Part shown: piece by piece, positions 1 through 9,001 of the stretch
Layout: each line of letters begins with the position of its first letter
How positions within the stretch are numbered: position 1 is the stretch's first letter
Translations under genes and position numbers: made by a program
The notes under the pieces: model-generated
Database searches by the model: none
What the model was told of the DNA's origin: nothing
The model's input: only the letters and a program-made list of their open reading frames with translations
NCBI RefSeq assembly: GCF_008369935.1
Contig: NZ_VTUZ01000042.1
Location: 20,272-84,271, forward strand
Direction of reading: 5' to 3'
Origin: Paraburkholderia panacisoli
GTDB lineage: Bacteria; Pseudomonadota; Gammaproteobacteria; Burkholderiales; Burkholderiaceae
Length of the DNA: 64,000 nucleotides

Positions 1-448
1 CGTGCAGGACGCCCGGCTGCAGGAGCTGACGGTGGCCTACCAGAATACCGTGCGCGAAGCGGCCCGTGAGGCCGACGACGCCGCCACGGCAATCATCGCC
101 GCATGGCAGCGCGACTCGATCCTGAACGACGCGCAAGGGGCCGCGCAGCGCTCGCTCAAGCTCGCCAATACGATCTACCGGGAAGGGTACTCGGACTTCC
201 AGCGGGTCCTCGACGCGCAGCGTGCCCTGTTCGCGCAACAGGACGCGTACATCGTCAACCGCGGCAACGCGGTGGGCAGTCTGATTGCGCTCTACAAGGC
301 GCTCGGAGGAGGCTGGTACTCGGAACAGCCGCTCGTCGATCCCGCGACGCGCAAGCAGATGCAGCAGCGCACCGACTGGGGCGACTTGCTCAACGAGTCG
401 AATGCGCCATCCGCCGCCGCCAGCTCGTCTGGAGGTTCGTCCCGATGA
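1..448 (+). CDS. Outer-membrane factor of an efflux system, C-terminal part
   Basis: The 5' end lies outside the window; about 148 residues remain. They carry the long helical heptad pattern of the TolC/OprM outer-membrane efflux family, with the repeat-like stretch AAQRSLKLANTIYREGYSDF and the usual family ending ALYKALGGGW. The protein would form the outer-membrane channel of a tripartite pump. Its stop codon overlaps the ATG of the HlyD-type adaptor (ATGA), so the two are translationally coupled. The substrate cannot be read from the sequence, and the NodT-type or OprM-type assignment rests only on this C-terminal part. Confidence 0.85.
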   Translation, partial: VQDARLQELTVAYQNTVREAAREADDAATAIIAAWQRDSILNDAQGAAQRSLKLANTIYREGYSDFQRVLDAQRALFAQQDAYIVNRGNAVGSLIALYKALGGGWYSEQPLVDPATRKQMQQRTDWGDLLNESNAPSAAASSSGGSSR

Positions 449-1572
449 GCGACAAGCCCGAGCCCACCGCCGTCACGCCGCCGAAGCCGCCGGCGCCAGC
501 CGCCGACCCATCGGGCAAAGCGGTGAAGTGGGTTGTCTGCGTGATCGTCGTCAGCCTGATCTGGTATCTGTTCGCCGATCGCTTCACGCCTTATACGCAA
601 CAGGCGCGCGTTCAGGCTTACGTCGTATCCGTCGCCGCGGAAGCATCGGGGCGAGTGACCCGCGTCCTCGTGCATAACAACCAGGAAGTCAAAGCGGGCG
701 ACGTGCTCTTCGAGGTCGATAGCGTGCCATACCGGATCGCCGTCGATCGCGCGCGGGCCGACCTCGAGTCGACGCGCCGGCAGATCGGTGCGAGCACGGC
801 CGGGATCGATGCGGCGCTCGCCTCGTTGCGCGCGGCTATCGCGAATGAAGTCAAGGCACGCCAGGACAGCGAGCGGCTCGATAGGCTGTATCGCGAGGAT
901 GAGGGCACCGTCTCGCTGCGGCGCCTCGAAGTGGCGCGAGCGACGCACGAGCAGGCCCAGAGCCAGGTCGCCGCAGCGCGGGCCGAAGTGGAGCGGGCTC
1001 GCGAGCAGCAGGGTGGCAATGAGGCGGAAAACGCACAGTTGCGCAGCGCGGGCGCCGCGCTGGAAAAGGCCGAACTCGATCTTGCCAATACACAAATCAG
1101 GGCGCGCTCAGGTGGCGTCATCACGGATCTGCGCACGGAGGTCGGCCAGTTCGCAGCGGCGGGCAATCCGGTCATGACGCTGATTGCAATCCGCGACGTG
1201 TGGGTCAGTGCGGATATGACCGAAAACAATCTGGGGCATCTGCGACCCGGCACGCCCGTAGCGATTGCGCTGGACGCGCTACCCGGCGAAGTTTTCGCGG
1301 GACGGCTTCGCAGTATCGGCTATGGCGTGAGCGTGGGGCAGAGCACGCCGCCCGGCAGTCTGCCCACCGTACAGAACAGCCGCGACTGGCTGCGCCCCGC
1401 GCAACGCTTTCCGGTCATCGTCGAGTTCGAACCGGGTGAGAGGGCGCGCCTTCGCAACGTTCGTGTCGGCGGGCAGGCAGAGGTGATGGCGTTTCCAGAT
1501 CCGGGTAATCCGCTCAATCCGCTGGGTCGCCTGTTTCTGCGCGTGATGAGCTGGGTCTCGTACCTTTACTGA
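445..1572 (+). CDS. HlyD-family membrane fusion (adaptor) protein
   Basis: This 375-aa protein has a short proline-rich cytoplasmic tail (residues 1-24), one membrane helix (about 27-44) and a periplasmic part. The periplasmic part contains a biotinyl-lipoyl-like half domain (about 58-95), a long coiled coil (about 100-230) and a beta-barrel end. This is the EmrA/HlyD/AaeA architecture that joins an inner-membrane pump to the outer-membrane factor upstream. The start at 445 overlaps the previous stop; the longer in-frame reading from 103 only shadows the upstream gene. The next gene (DUF2955) probably supplies the inner-membrane partner. Aromatic acids or fusaric-acid-like compounds are plausible substrates by analogy with AaeAB/Fus pumps, but that is inference. 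Confidence 0.88.
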   Translation: MSDKPEPTAVTPPKPPAPAADPSGKAVKWVVCVIVVSLIWYLFADRFTPYTQQARVQAYVVSVAAEASGRVTRVLVHNNQEVKAGDVLFEVDSVPYRIAVDRARADLESTRRQIGASTAGIDAALASLRAAIANEVKARQDSERLDRLYREDEGTVSLRRLEVARATHEQAQSQVAAARAEVERAREQQGGNEAENAQLRSAGAALEKAELDLANTQIRARSGGVITDLRTEVGQFAAAGNPVMTLIAIRDVWVSADMTENNLGHLRPGTPVAIALDALPGEVFAGRLRSIGYGVSVGQSTPPGSLPTVQNSRDWLRPAQRFPVIVEFEPGERARLRNVRVGGQAEVMAFPDPGNPLNPLGRLFLRVMSWVSYLY

Positions 1573-1591
1573 ATGGCTAACCACTGCATCT

Positions 1592-2602
1592 ATGGAACAC
1601 AGGCATCAGCTTCTCGGTCGACGTACGCTACGCGTTGCCACAGGGACGGCACTTTGTCTGACGATCAGCTTCGCGCTGGACCTGTCGGTCCCCGTCATCG
1701 CGCCGGTGTTCGCCGTCTTTCTTCTCGCGACGCAAAACCGCCCACTGTCGTTCAAGGCCGGCGTAGCGTTCGCGCTGATCGTGGCTTTGACCACGGGCAG
1801 CGGCCTGCTGCTTGTTCCGTTGCTTCGCCATTACGCGTTCGCTGGCGTGATGCTTGTAGGCCTCATGCTCTTCCTCTCGTTTCGCTATGGTTTGCGCGGC
1901 GGGAATAATCTGGTCTCGACCTTTCTGGTGGCCGGCCTGACGATGATCTCCGCTGCCGGAACCGCTGACTTCCAGTTGGCCGTGACGGTTGTTGGGGCGC
2001 TGGTGAAGGGCCTCGTGCTAGCCGTGCTGGTGGCGGCATTGACTCACATGCTGTTTCCCGAGCCCGTGAGCACGGGGCCGCAACCTGCCGCTCAGGTCAT
2101 GCCCGACGGGCAGGCTGCGCGCATCGCGCTGCGCGCCGCGCTCGTGGTTATGCCAGCGTATCTGCTCGCCATCGCCGATCCAGCAAGCTACATGCCGATC
2201 ATCATGAAGTCCGTCAGTCTCGGCCGACAAAGCTGTACCACGACGGCCCGTAGCGCAGCGCGCGACCTGATCGGCTCCACGTTGCTAGGTGGCTTGCTGG
2301 CGATCGTGTTCTGGTTTGCCCTCAGGCTCTTTGTGGACCTGTGGATGTTCTACCTGTGGATGCTGCTGTTTGGCCTGCTGGTGGGACGCAAGCTCTATCG
2401 CATCAGCCCAACGCGCTACTCACCGGGTTTCTGGCTGAACAGCCTCGTCACCATGATCATTCTGCTGGGCCAATCGGTGCAGGACAGCGTGGCGGGAAAG
2501 GACGTCTACACGGCGTTCGCGGTCCGTATGGGACTCTTTGTGGCCGTCACGGTCTACGCCTGTCTGATGTTGCTGATTTTCGAGCAACGCCGTCCCGCGT
2601 GA
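1592..2602 (+). CDS. DUF2955/FUSC-like inner-membrane protein
   Basis: This 336-aa, very hydrophobic protein has about ten predicted membrane spans in two blocks (roughly residues 10-150 and 185-330), separated by a short hydrophilic loop. The pattern and gene context (directly after an outer-membrane factor and a HlyD adaptor) match the DUF2955 group related to fusaric-acid-resistance/AaeB transporters. It would be the inner-membrane component of the same pump. It starts 19 nt after the adaptor stop and so is in the same operon. The large cytoplasmic domains of full-length AaeB are absent, as expected for the DUF2955 type. Confidence 0.75.
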   Translation: MEHRHQLLGRRTLRVATGTALCLTISFALDLSVPVIAPVFAVFLLATQNRPLSFKAGVAFALIVALTTGSGLLLVPLLRHYAFAGVMLVGLMLFLSFRYGLRGGNNLVSTFLVAGLTMISAAGTADFQLAVTVVGALVKGLVLAVLVAALTHMLFPEPVSTGPQPAAQVMPDGQAARIALRAALVVMPAYLLAIADPASYMPIIMKSVSLGRQSCTTTARSAARDLIGSTLLGGLLAIVFWFALRLFVDLWMFYLWMLLFGLLVGRKLYRISPTRYSPGFWLNSLVTMIILLGQSVQDSVAGKDVYTAFAVRMGLFVAVTVYACLMLLIFEQRRPA

Positions 2603-2680
2603 TGACGCTGCGCGCACCAAAGCCTCTGCCCGGCGCACACATTGGCGTCCGTGCGAGCACGATCGAGGAGGTACCTTGCA

Positions 2681-3061
2681 ATGGGCAATGCGACAAGCGA
2701 CGTGGTCGTCCGCGTCCGAGCACGTGAGATATTGCGGGAGTCGGGCAGAACGCTTTGGTACCTGCGAATGATCCTTGCGGGCCTACTGGTGCTGTTTCTG
2801 CTGCTGACATTCGCCATGTATTACATGGGCGACCCGGTGGAGACGGTGAAGCGAACGCCTTCGCCGATGGGGGAAACTATGTACTTCTGCGCGATCACGG
2901 CGCTGACCATCGGGTACGGCGACGTGGTCCCTACGTCGACGTTTGGCCGGATCGATGCCATATTGCTTGGGCTGACCGGCATGGTGTTCACCGGGCTGAT
3001 CGTTGCGGCAGCCGTCCGGGGCGTGCAGGAAGCTGCGCACCGGGCTAGCGTTCAGGATTAG
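2681..3061 (+). CDS. Two-TM potassium channel family protein
   Basis: This 126-aa ion-channel protein (Ion_trans_2 type) has TM1 at residues 29-49, a pore loop carrying the K+ selectivity filter TIGYGD at 76-81, and TM2 at 92-112. There is no cytoplasmic RCK/TrkA-N gating domain, so it is a minimal pore subunit that would work as a tetramer. The start at 2681 is preferred because GGAGG lies 9 nt upstream; an in-frame start at 2642 lacks a comparable ribosome site. It lies 78 nt after the DUF2955 gene and could be transcribed with it. Confidence 0.82.
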   Translation: MGNATSDVVVRVRAREILRESGRTLWYLRMILAGLLVLFLLLTFAMYYMGDPVETVKRTPSPMGETMYFCAITALTIGYGDVVPTSTFGRIDAILLGLTGMVFTGLIVAAAVRGVQEAAHRASVQD

Positions 3062-3377
3062 GCTGGTTGCGCGGGACTGGTCCAGCGGCTTTCAGGGTGC
3101 CGAGCCAACCCGCGTTCCGGCATTTCTCAGGATAGCCTCGTTCAACTTGCTCACGGGTCAGCTCGCGCTGCGTGCGGGTACCGACCTTGCGTTGCTTCGG
3201 CCTCGGCGCTTCGTTAGCCCTGGGCGTCGCCCATGGCGCCACGCCATGGGTCAGGGGGAGAGGTCATACAGTGCACGGAAACATCGTCACGTGGGGGCCG
3301 GGCTCACGTCAAGCGTACATTACAGAAAGCGATGCGCCTTCGGCTCTCTCGCGCAAAGGCTTTCATCAGGGATCGCC

Positions 3378-5855
3378 ATGACCGCATTTTTGCAGTGTGA
3401 ATCCAGCCATGCCAGGGTCGTCGTCGGACTGCCGGCACGCGCTGTTTTACATGCAGGCGTGTGGCGCGCCATTGGGTGCGTTAGCTTCCGGTTGACCATG
3501 GCCTGCTTCCTCGTTCTGTTGACGGCGGGCAATCCGGCGGCAGCCGCATTGCCCGCCGGGCTGCAAAACCTCATCAACAATGCGACGGGCGGTTCTGCAC
3601 CGCCAGCCTCGGCTGTGCAGGCCGCATCGGCACCAACGCCCGCCAGTCAGGCCGAACTGGCGCGCTCGCTGGACGGCCTGATCGGCACGCTCGAGAGCGA
3701 TCCACAACGCAAAGCGCTGGTTGCCCAGTTGAAGGGGCTGCGTGCAGGGACCGAAAGTGCCGCACTCGCGGTGCCGGCATCGTCCGCACAGGGCAACGGC
3801 GATCTGCTCGGCGCAATTGCGTCAAGCATTGCGTCCGTCGAGATGGATCTGAGCGAGGGCCGCACACCGTTGCACTATTGGGCGGCCCGTTCGAGCGCGG
3901 CGGCCAGTGATCTCTGGACCATTATCAAAGGCGGGAGCGGGGAGTCGTTCGGCCACGTCCTGCTCGGCATGATCGCGACGCTTGCGGGCTGGGGCGCGTG
4001 CGCTGGCCTGTTGATCTATCTGCGCCAGCGCATCAGTGCGCGTTATGGCTGGAAGGTCGCGCTGGAACCGAATCCAACGTCGTTCGAGCTCTTGAGTTTC
4101 GTATTCTGGCGGACGGCGCCCTGGATCGTCGCATTCGTGGCGGTGGCGCTGTTCATGCGGGGAATGCCTGACGCGCTCGGCAGCACGCTGGGGCTTGTGA
4201 TCGTCTATGCGATAGTCGCGGGCTCGCTCTTCTCGGCGATCTGCCTGATCGTGTTCTCGGCGTTCAACACGGCACACCGGCGTGTCGCAGTACATCAGTT
4301 GCTCGCGCAAAGCCGCTGGCCGCTTTTCGCGATTGGTGCCTGTGGCGCGCTAGGCGACGCGACGGCCAACCCGAACGTCACAGGCCTGCTCGGCGTGAAT
4401 CTCGCCGGGCTCGTGTCGGCATCCGCAAATGTGGCGGCTGCCGTCATGATCGGATATTTCGCACTGGCTTACCGCCGACCCGTCACCCATCTGATACGCA
4501 ATCGCCCGTATGCGCGAAGGCGTGATCACAAACTCGCCACCGAAGCGCTCGATATCCTCGCATCGCTCTGGCACATCCCGATCCTTTTAATCGCGATCGC
4601 CTCGGTCGTTGCAATCATCGATGCGCGCGGTTCGGAAGAGAACGTATTGCAGCCGTCGCTTGTCAGTGCGCTGTTACTCGTGCTCACGCTGTTTGTGTCG
4701 GCGCTGCTGCTGCACGTGACGCGTCGAAGGGACACGCGCGCACACCGCCGCGCGCCGCATCTGATGCGACTCTTGCGCTTCGCCAGCACGCTGGTCGTCC
4801 TCCTGATGTGGCTGGCGTTCATTCAATTCGAACTGGATCTGTGGAGCGGTCCGATCGCACGGATGATCAAGCACAGTGCGATGACACCCAGTTTCAAGCA
4901 TGCGCTGGTTACAGTCATCGCGACGGTCTTCGGCGCCTGGTTCATCTGGATACTTTGCGATACCGCAATTCTCAACGCGTTGGGACCGAGCAGTTCGCGC
5001 AACAAGGCACTCGATCCCAGCGTGCGCGCACGCACGATGTTGCCACTCGTGCGCAACGCAGTTTTCGTGACGGTTGCGACCCTCGCCGCCATCGTCGCCG
5101 CCGCCAGTCTGGGCGTCAATCTGACACCTCTCCTTGCGGGTGCGGGCGTGATCGGTCTTGCAGTCGGCTTCGGTGCGAAGGCGCTCGTCACCGACCTGAT
5201 CACGGGGCTCTTCATCATTGTCGAGGAGACGATCTCTGTCGGTGACTGGATCGAGATTGACGGCAGCCATGCCGGCACCGTCATGGACCTGACGATCCGC
5301 ACGGTCCGGTTACGTGACGGACAAGGCGCGGTTCACACCATTCCCTTCTCGCAGATCAAGATCGTGAAGAACCTGTCGCGCGACTTTGCCAACGCGGTGT
5401 TCGAGGTACGGGTGCCGTTCGCCGTCGAACTCGATGACGTCACACGCATGATTGTGGAAGTGGGCGCCGATCTGCAGGAAGATTATCGCCTGCACAAGGA
5501 AATACTTGCGCCCGTCGAAGTGTGGGGGCTCGACCGTTTTGAGGCTAACTGGATGGTTGTGAAAGGGCAGATCAAGACGCGGCCGCTGCAGCAATGGAGC
5601 GTGGCGCGCGCTTTTAACGCGCGGCTCAAGCGCAAGATGGATGAGGCGGGGATTGAGATTCCGGTACCGCATATGCGGCTTCACACCTCGGCGAACGAGC
5701 CCAACGCAGGGTCGCAGTCTGACGATGGCGACCAGGACGAGAGCCGACAAGCGAACGACGCGAACAGTGAGCCTCGCCGCGGGGCGGCACCCACCGTGCC
5801 GTTGGAACTGCGCGCGCGCAAGGAGCCACCAGCGAGAGAGCCACCGGTGGGCTAG
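3378..5855 (+). CDS. Large MscS-family mechanosensitive channel
   Basis: This 825-aa membrane protein has an N-terminal signal-like hydrophobic stretch ending AAAALPAG, an Ala/Pro-rich periplasmic part, many membrane spans (about residues 195-590) and a C-terminal MscS core. The core has the Gly/Ala-rich pore helix (LAGAGVIGLAVGFGAKALV), followed by the beta domain (SVGDWIEIDG) and the C-terminal alpha/beta domain. It would release solutes on hypo-osmotic shock. Length and organisation are those of the extended MscM/YbdG-like group. The open frame runs back to 3003, but that part is improbable; a start at 3498 (MACFLVLL) is the main alternative. A hydrophilic tail of about 60 residues ends the protein. 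Confidence 0.83.
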   Translation: MTAFLQCESSHARVVVGLPARAVLHAGVWRAIGCVSFRLTMACFLVLLTAGNPAAAALPAGLQNLINNATGGSAPPASAVQAASAPTPASQAELARSLDGLIGTLESDPQRKALVAQLKGLRAGTESAALAVPASSAQGNGDLLGAIASSIASVEMDLSEGRTPLHYWAARSSAAASDLWTIIKGGSGESFGHVLLGMIATLAGWGACAGLLIYLRQRISARYGWKVALEPNPTSFELLSFVFWRTAPWIVAFVAVALFMRGMPDALGSTLGLVIVYAIVAGSLFSAICLIVFSAFNTAHRRVAVHQLLAQSRWPLFAIGACGALGDATANPNVTGLLGVNLAGLVSASANVAAAVMIGYFALAYRRPVTHLIRNRPYARRRDHKLATEALDILASLWHIPILLIAIASVVAIIDARGSEENVLQPSLVSALLLVLTLFVSALLLHVTRRRDTRAHRRAPHLMRLLRFASTLVVLLMWLAFIQFELDLWSGPIARMIKHSAMTPSFKHALVTVIATVFGAWFIWILCDTAILNALGPSSSRNKALDPSVRARTMLPLVRNAVFVTVATLAAIVAAASLGVNLTPLLAGAGVIGLAVGFGAKALVTDLITGLFIIVEETISVGDWIEIDGSHAGTVMDLTIRTVRLRDGQGAVHTIPFSQIKIVKNLSRDFANAVFEVRVPFAVELDDVTRMIVEVGADLQEDYRLHKEILAPVEVWGLDRFEANWMVVKGQIKTRPLQQWSVARAFNARLKRKMDEAGIEIPVPHMRLHTSANEPNAGSQSDDGDQDESRQANDANSEPRRGAAPTVPLELRARKEPPAREPPVG

Positions 5856-6311
5856 ACGGTTTCGAAATCGTCGACCAGGTTCCCCGGCTGCGATCGAGAC
5901 GGTCTCCAAGAAACGCGTTGCGTTTTCGGCGACCTGTCGTGCCGGGAGCGGGGCTTCGCGCGTATTGAGGTACGGACCAAGCAAGCACGATCGTATTCCT
6001 GGGCGCGTGCTTCGAGCTATTTATAATGGTTGCAGTGTCATTCAAGGTGGTTGAGGTGCCCACCGTATCAGGCGACTGCTGGCTTCAGGTGTGACGGACG
6101 GGCGCGCCTGGCCCGCACGTTAAGCTCGCTTCAAGTAGCGCGGCTCGGGCCCGATGACGCCCGACGCCACCCAGCACCCGCCCAGGCGACGGCCCGAGCG
6201 CCATTGAATGGCGCACAGCGTCAGGGGCGAGTCCAATGGGCTCGCCCCTTGGAGCATGTCATCTGCCGGCTCATGTGCTGCCGGACCTAGGCCGCCCGGG
6301 CGACGAACCTG
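5856..6311. other. Intergenic region with a possible small RNA unit
   Basis: No convincing gene is visible. TATAAT at 6022-6027 resembles a -10 box on the plus strand but lacks a good -35. A perfect 9-bp inverted repeat with a 9-nt loop (AGGGGCGAG at 6223-6231, CTCGCCCCT at 6241-6249) lies about 200 nt downstream and could end either a small RNA or transcripts from either side. There is no real T-tract after it. Confidence 0.35.
6223..6249. terminator. Stem-loop between convergent genes
   Basis: The stem is a perfect 9-bp inverted repeat with loop TCCAATGGG. It lies between the plus-strand mscS-like gene and the minus-strand repeat-protein gene. It could be a bidirectional terminator, but the missing T-run keeps confidence low. 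Confidence 0.4.
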
Positions 6312-6785
6312 TTACTGCTTCTTCGCTGCATCGACATTCGCATCGGCGGCCTTCTTGTTCGCATCACTTTGGGCCTCGACCTTTTCCTTGTCAGCTTTCG
6401 CTTGGGCCACGTTAGCATCCTTGGCAGCCTCCCGCTTTTTCTCGTTAGCCTTGGCCTGGGCATCGTGCTTCTTCCTATTCGCCTTGGCCTGCGCCTTGGT
6501 GGCGTCAGCGCGCGCATCGGACGCTTCGGCTACGGTAGTCGCCTTCTCAACTTTCGCTGCTTTCTTGTCGGCGGTGGCTTGGGCCGATGCCTTATCTTCA
6601 TTTGCAGACGCCTGCGCCTTTTCGGCATCGCTTTGTGCTTCCGCCTTCTTCTTGTTCGCTGTAGCTTGCGCTTCACTCTTTTCGCTATTTGCCTTCGCCT
6701 GTGCCTTGTCAGCAGGCGCGGCGGTTTGCGCAAACGCCGACGTGATAAGCAGCGCGGATGCGAGCGCGGTGAGGATCTTCTTCAT
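6312..6785 (-). CDS. Secreted Ala/Lys-rich low-complexity repeat protein
   Basis: This 157-aa protein starts with a clear Sec signal peptide (MKKILTALASALLITSAFAQ). The rest is a charged Ala/Lys/Glu/Gln/Asp repeat, with units such as AEAQSDAEKAQASANEDK and AQAKADKEKVEAQSDANKK, predicted as continuous helix or coiled coil. Periplasmic location is likely. Similar proteins in Burkholderiales are often labelled TolA-like from composition alone; no TolA domain is visible. The start is set by AGGGAG seven nt upstream and by the signal peptide; the open frame extends further upstream without support. Function is unknown. It might be a periplasmic spacer or a stress-related buffer protein. Confidence 0.7.
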   Translation of the reverse strand: MKKILTALASALLITSAFAQTAAPADKAQAKANSEKSEAQATANKKKAEAQSDAEKAQASANEDKASAQATADKKAAKVEKATTVAEASDARADATKAQAKANRKKHDAQAKANEKKREAAKDANVAQAKADKEKVEAQSDANKKAADANVDAAKKQ

Positions 6786-7800
6786 GACGTTACACTCCCT
6801 TGAATGTGCACGGCGTTGGCCCGTGCTGTCTGTATCAACGTCGAAAGATGAGCAGACGTTGACCCTCCTTTTGTGACAAGCAGTAACCAGTCGACACCAG
6901 TTGCAACACCCCGGTGCCAATGCGCCCGCTCCGATCGACTAGCGGTTGTCGCGAATGCGCAAGTCTCCTGATCGCTCTGCGACTGCTATACGATCGGGAA
7001 AGAACCATCTTCGATGTGCAAGATGTGGCCTCTCGTGGATCAGTCCTCTCGTCTCAAAGGGCAGCTACTGCTGCGCAATTTGCGGGCCTGACAGCGAACG
7101 TTTGTCGTGCCATGGCCAGGTCAATCCAGAAAGTCTGCTGCGCGGGCATTCCCAGCATATCGGGCGAACCGCGAAGAGAGGGCGATGTGGAATACAGGGA
7201 TATTGCTCGGTTGCACTAGCAGCAAAAACGGTCCACATTTCTATTGCGCAATGCTGAAGGAAGCCTTAAGCGGGTAGGGGTGGTCGAATCCACTGCGGGA
7301 CCCATGACTCAAATCTATCGGCGAGAAGAAAAGCCGGCGCGAGGCCGGCGTTAAAGGTCTAGCATCCGAGGCAAGCTAGATCCTGAGAGGAGGTGAGACG
7401 CAGGCCCGCATTGACAGTCCTGTGCCGGTGTGGAGATATGTGCGACTCGATCGGAAGATTGTGACGTGAAATTGCTCGCAGAATCTTAAGGTTTTGTTAA
7501 GGAGGGGCGCAGCGTCTGTGCTGATGATCGGCAACCCATCGGACGGGATGACGCGCCGCAGTTCCTTCATTTTCTCCACTACCGCATCCTTCAGTGCGGG
7601 TATGATGCCCACCCTGGAGCGCGATGAACCTGCTGTGGGCAATCGCGTGTTCGATTGCAAAATGTGAGTTCCAAGTCATCATGAGTTAGCTTACTCTGCA
7701 CCTTTCAATAAATAGACCTGATGGCGATTTATCGGCCAGCCCATTCCAAGCAAAAGTGCAAGGCTCGCGCTGCTGCACCCAACGTCATAGCTACCGCGAA
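6786..7800. other. Long region without a confident gene
   Basis: About 1 kb of short, overlapping frames of ordinary composition. The only one with a recognisable pattern is a short plus-strand frame with two CxxC pairs (see 6955). A short GC-rich inverted repeat (GCCGGC-N5-GCCGGC, 7333-7349) is present. I recognise no protein remnants in 7260-7800. Confidence 0.5.
6955..7257 (+). CDS. Possible small zinc-ribbon-like protein
   Basis: An open frame of about 100 aa contains CARCG and CAICG separated by 15 residues, the spacing of a small zinc ribbon, followed by a further CHG. No good ribosome binding site precedes the ATG, and the residues outside the Cys pairs do not resemble a known family. 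It may be chance or a decayed fragment. Confidence 0.22.
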   Translation: MRKSPDRSATAIRSGKNHLRCARCGLSWISPLVSKGSYCCAICGPDSERLSCHGQVNPESLLRGHSQHIGRTAKRGRCGIQGYCSVALAAKTVHISIAQC

Positions 7801-8493
7801 ATGAACAACATCGATGCGGTCTTCGAGAGTTATCTCGCAAGACTGAATTTTTGCCCATTGTGTAACCACGCGATAAACGCCGTATCGAATTTATACACAT
7901 TCAAGGGGCTGGTGCTCATTCCCGTCTTGTGGTGGCTATGGTGCCGCGCGGACGAGCGCAGGGAATGGACACGCCAAATCGTTATCGCGACAATCCTGAG
8001 CGGCATTTTGGCTCTTTTCATTGGAAGGGTCCTCGCGGATTTTTTGCCATTCCGCGCGCGACCGATCAACACCCCGGAGTTGCATCAGCACTTCGCATCT
8101 ATCTTGCACCAGGAGAGCGTGCTGCCGACATGGAGTTCCTTTCCGAGCGATCACGCAATGCTATGGATGTCGGTGGCAGTGGGTATCTTCATCATCTCCC
8201 GCAGAGTCGGGGTCCTTGCGCTCCTCTATACCGCGATTTTCATTTGCGTTCCGCGCGCTTACCTCGGTATTCATTACCCGACCGACTTGCTCGCGGGAGC
8301 CCTGATCGGGATTGTCATTACCTACGGTATGACCCGGGACTCCATCCGAAACCTTTATGCGCCGACTGTGTTGCGATGGATGGAACGCTACCCGGGACTG
8401 TCGGCGATGCTTGCATTTGTGCTCTGCCTGGAATTGGTTACCCAGTTTGACGAATTAAGGCAATTCGCAAGTTCCGTTTATAAGATTCTGTGA
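7801..8493 (+). CDS. PAP2-family phosphatase (undecaprenyl-diphosphatase-like)
   Basis: This 230-aa membrane protein of the PAP2 superfamily shows the three phosphatase signatures: FRARP (C1-like, ending about residue 87), SFPSDHAM with PSDH in place of PSGH (about 113-116), and RAYLGIHYPTD (C3, with the catalytic His and Asp, about 152-162). Five to six membrane spans are predicted. The likely reaction is dephosphorylation of a lipid (di)phosphate such as undecaprenyl diphosphate at the periplasmic face (BcrC/YbjG type), recycling the cell-wall carrier. The ATG at 7801 is preferred to the upstream in-frame start at 7756, because family similarity begins there. It stands alone and is followed by a hairpin plus T-run. 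Confidence 0.82.
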   Translation: MNNIDAVFESYLARLNFCPLCNHAINAVSNLYTFKGLVLIPVLWWLWCRADERREWTRQIVIATILSGILALFIGRVLADFLPFRARPINTPELHQHFASILHQESVLPTWSSFPSDHAMLWMSVAVGIFIISRRVGVLALLYTAIFICVPRAYLGIHYPTDLLAGALIGIVITYGMTRDSIRNLYAPTVLRWMERYPGLSAMLAFVLCLELVTQFDELRQFASSVYKIL

Positions 8494-9001
8494 GACGTCT
8501 CAGGCAATTTGCCTTTTTATGACCCGGTTCGAAGGCCGCAATCCTTCGAATCCTTTCCTCGTTGCATAAGCTTCTCTTAAGGAGCGGTTGCTAAATTGAT
8601 GCCGAAGGAGCGGGTACTGGATTCCTTTTCAGACGATCAAGACGCCCGCATGTCGTGCGGCTTCCTTTAGTTCAACAAGCAGCTGATTGGCACCGCTGGC
8701 GAAGTTCGGTTCAGCCAGATTTTGTGCCGAGAGAACTATGCCATGACTACCCTTGTCGGGCCCGGAAGCGATTCTGGGCCTTCTTTTTCATGTGGGACGC
8801 GTACGCGTGAGGTATGTCGAAACGCAGACACAGGCGGATGCGTTTCATAAGGGGATACTTCGAGTGCCATAGAGAATCTATATTCTAAAGCCATGTATCC
8901 GTAAGCATCGCTCATCGTTGGTTGCAGGTCGAGGGGAGCGGCTTTTTTAATCGAATGCTGCGCCGGGCTCTATCGCCTACAGTCTGGTAGACAGGAATAA
9001 G
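8494..9001. other. Intergenic region upstream of phoU
   Basis: No gene is visible. Besides the terminator at 8502, a second hairpin with a T-rich tail (GGCCC at 8759-8763, GGGCC at 8776-8780, then TTCTTTTT) could end a short transcript. The 200 bases before phoU should hold its promoter, but I cannot assign one. Confidence 0.4.
8502..8519 (+). terminator. Rho-independent terminator after the PAP2 gene
   Basis: AGGCAA and TTGCCT form a short perfect stem (8502-8514), followed directly by TTTT, nine nt after the stop codon. The loop is minimal, so the effective stem is probably five pairs. Confidence 0.55.

Noticed and set aside
3003..3377. Upstream extension of the MscS-type gene (start at 3003)
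   Set aside because: The first 125 residues are basic, overlap the K+ channel gene and lack a ribosome site; the protein family begins later.
7376..7660. 94-aa minus-strand frame
   Set aside because: No ribosome site, no recognisable motif, ordinary composition.
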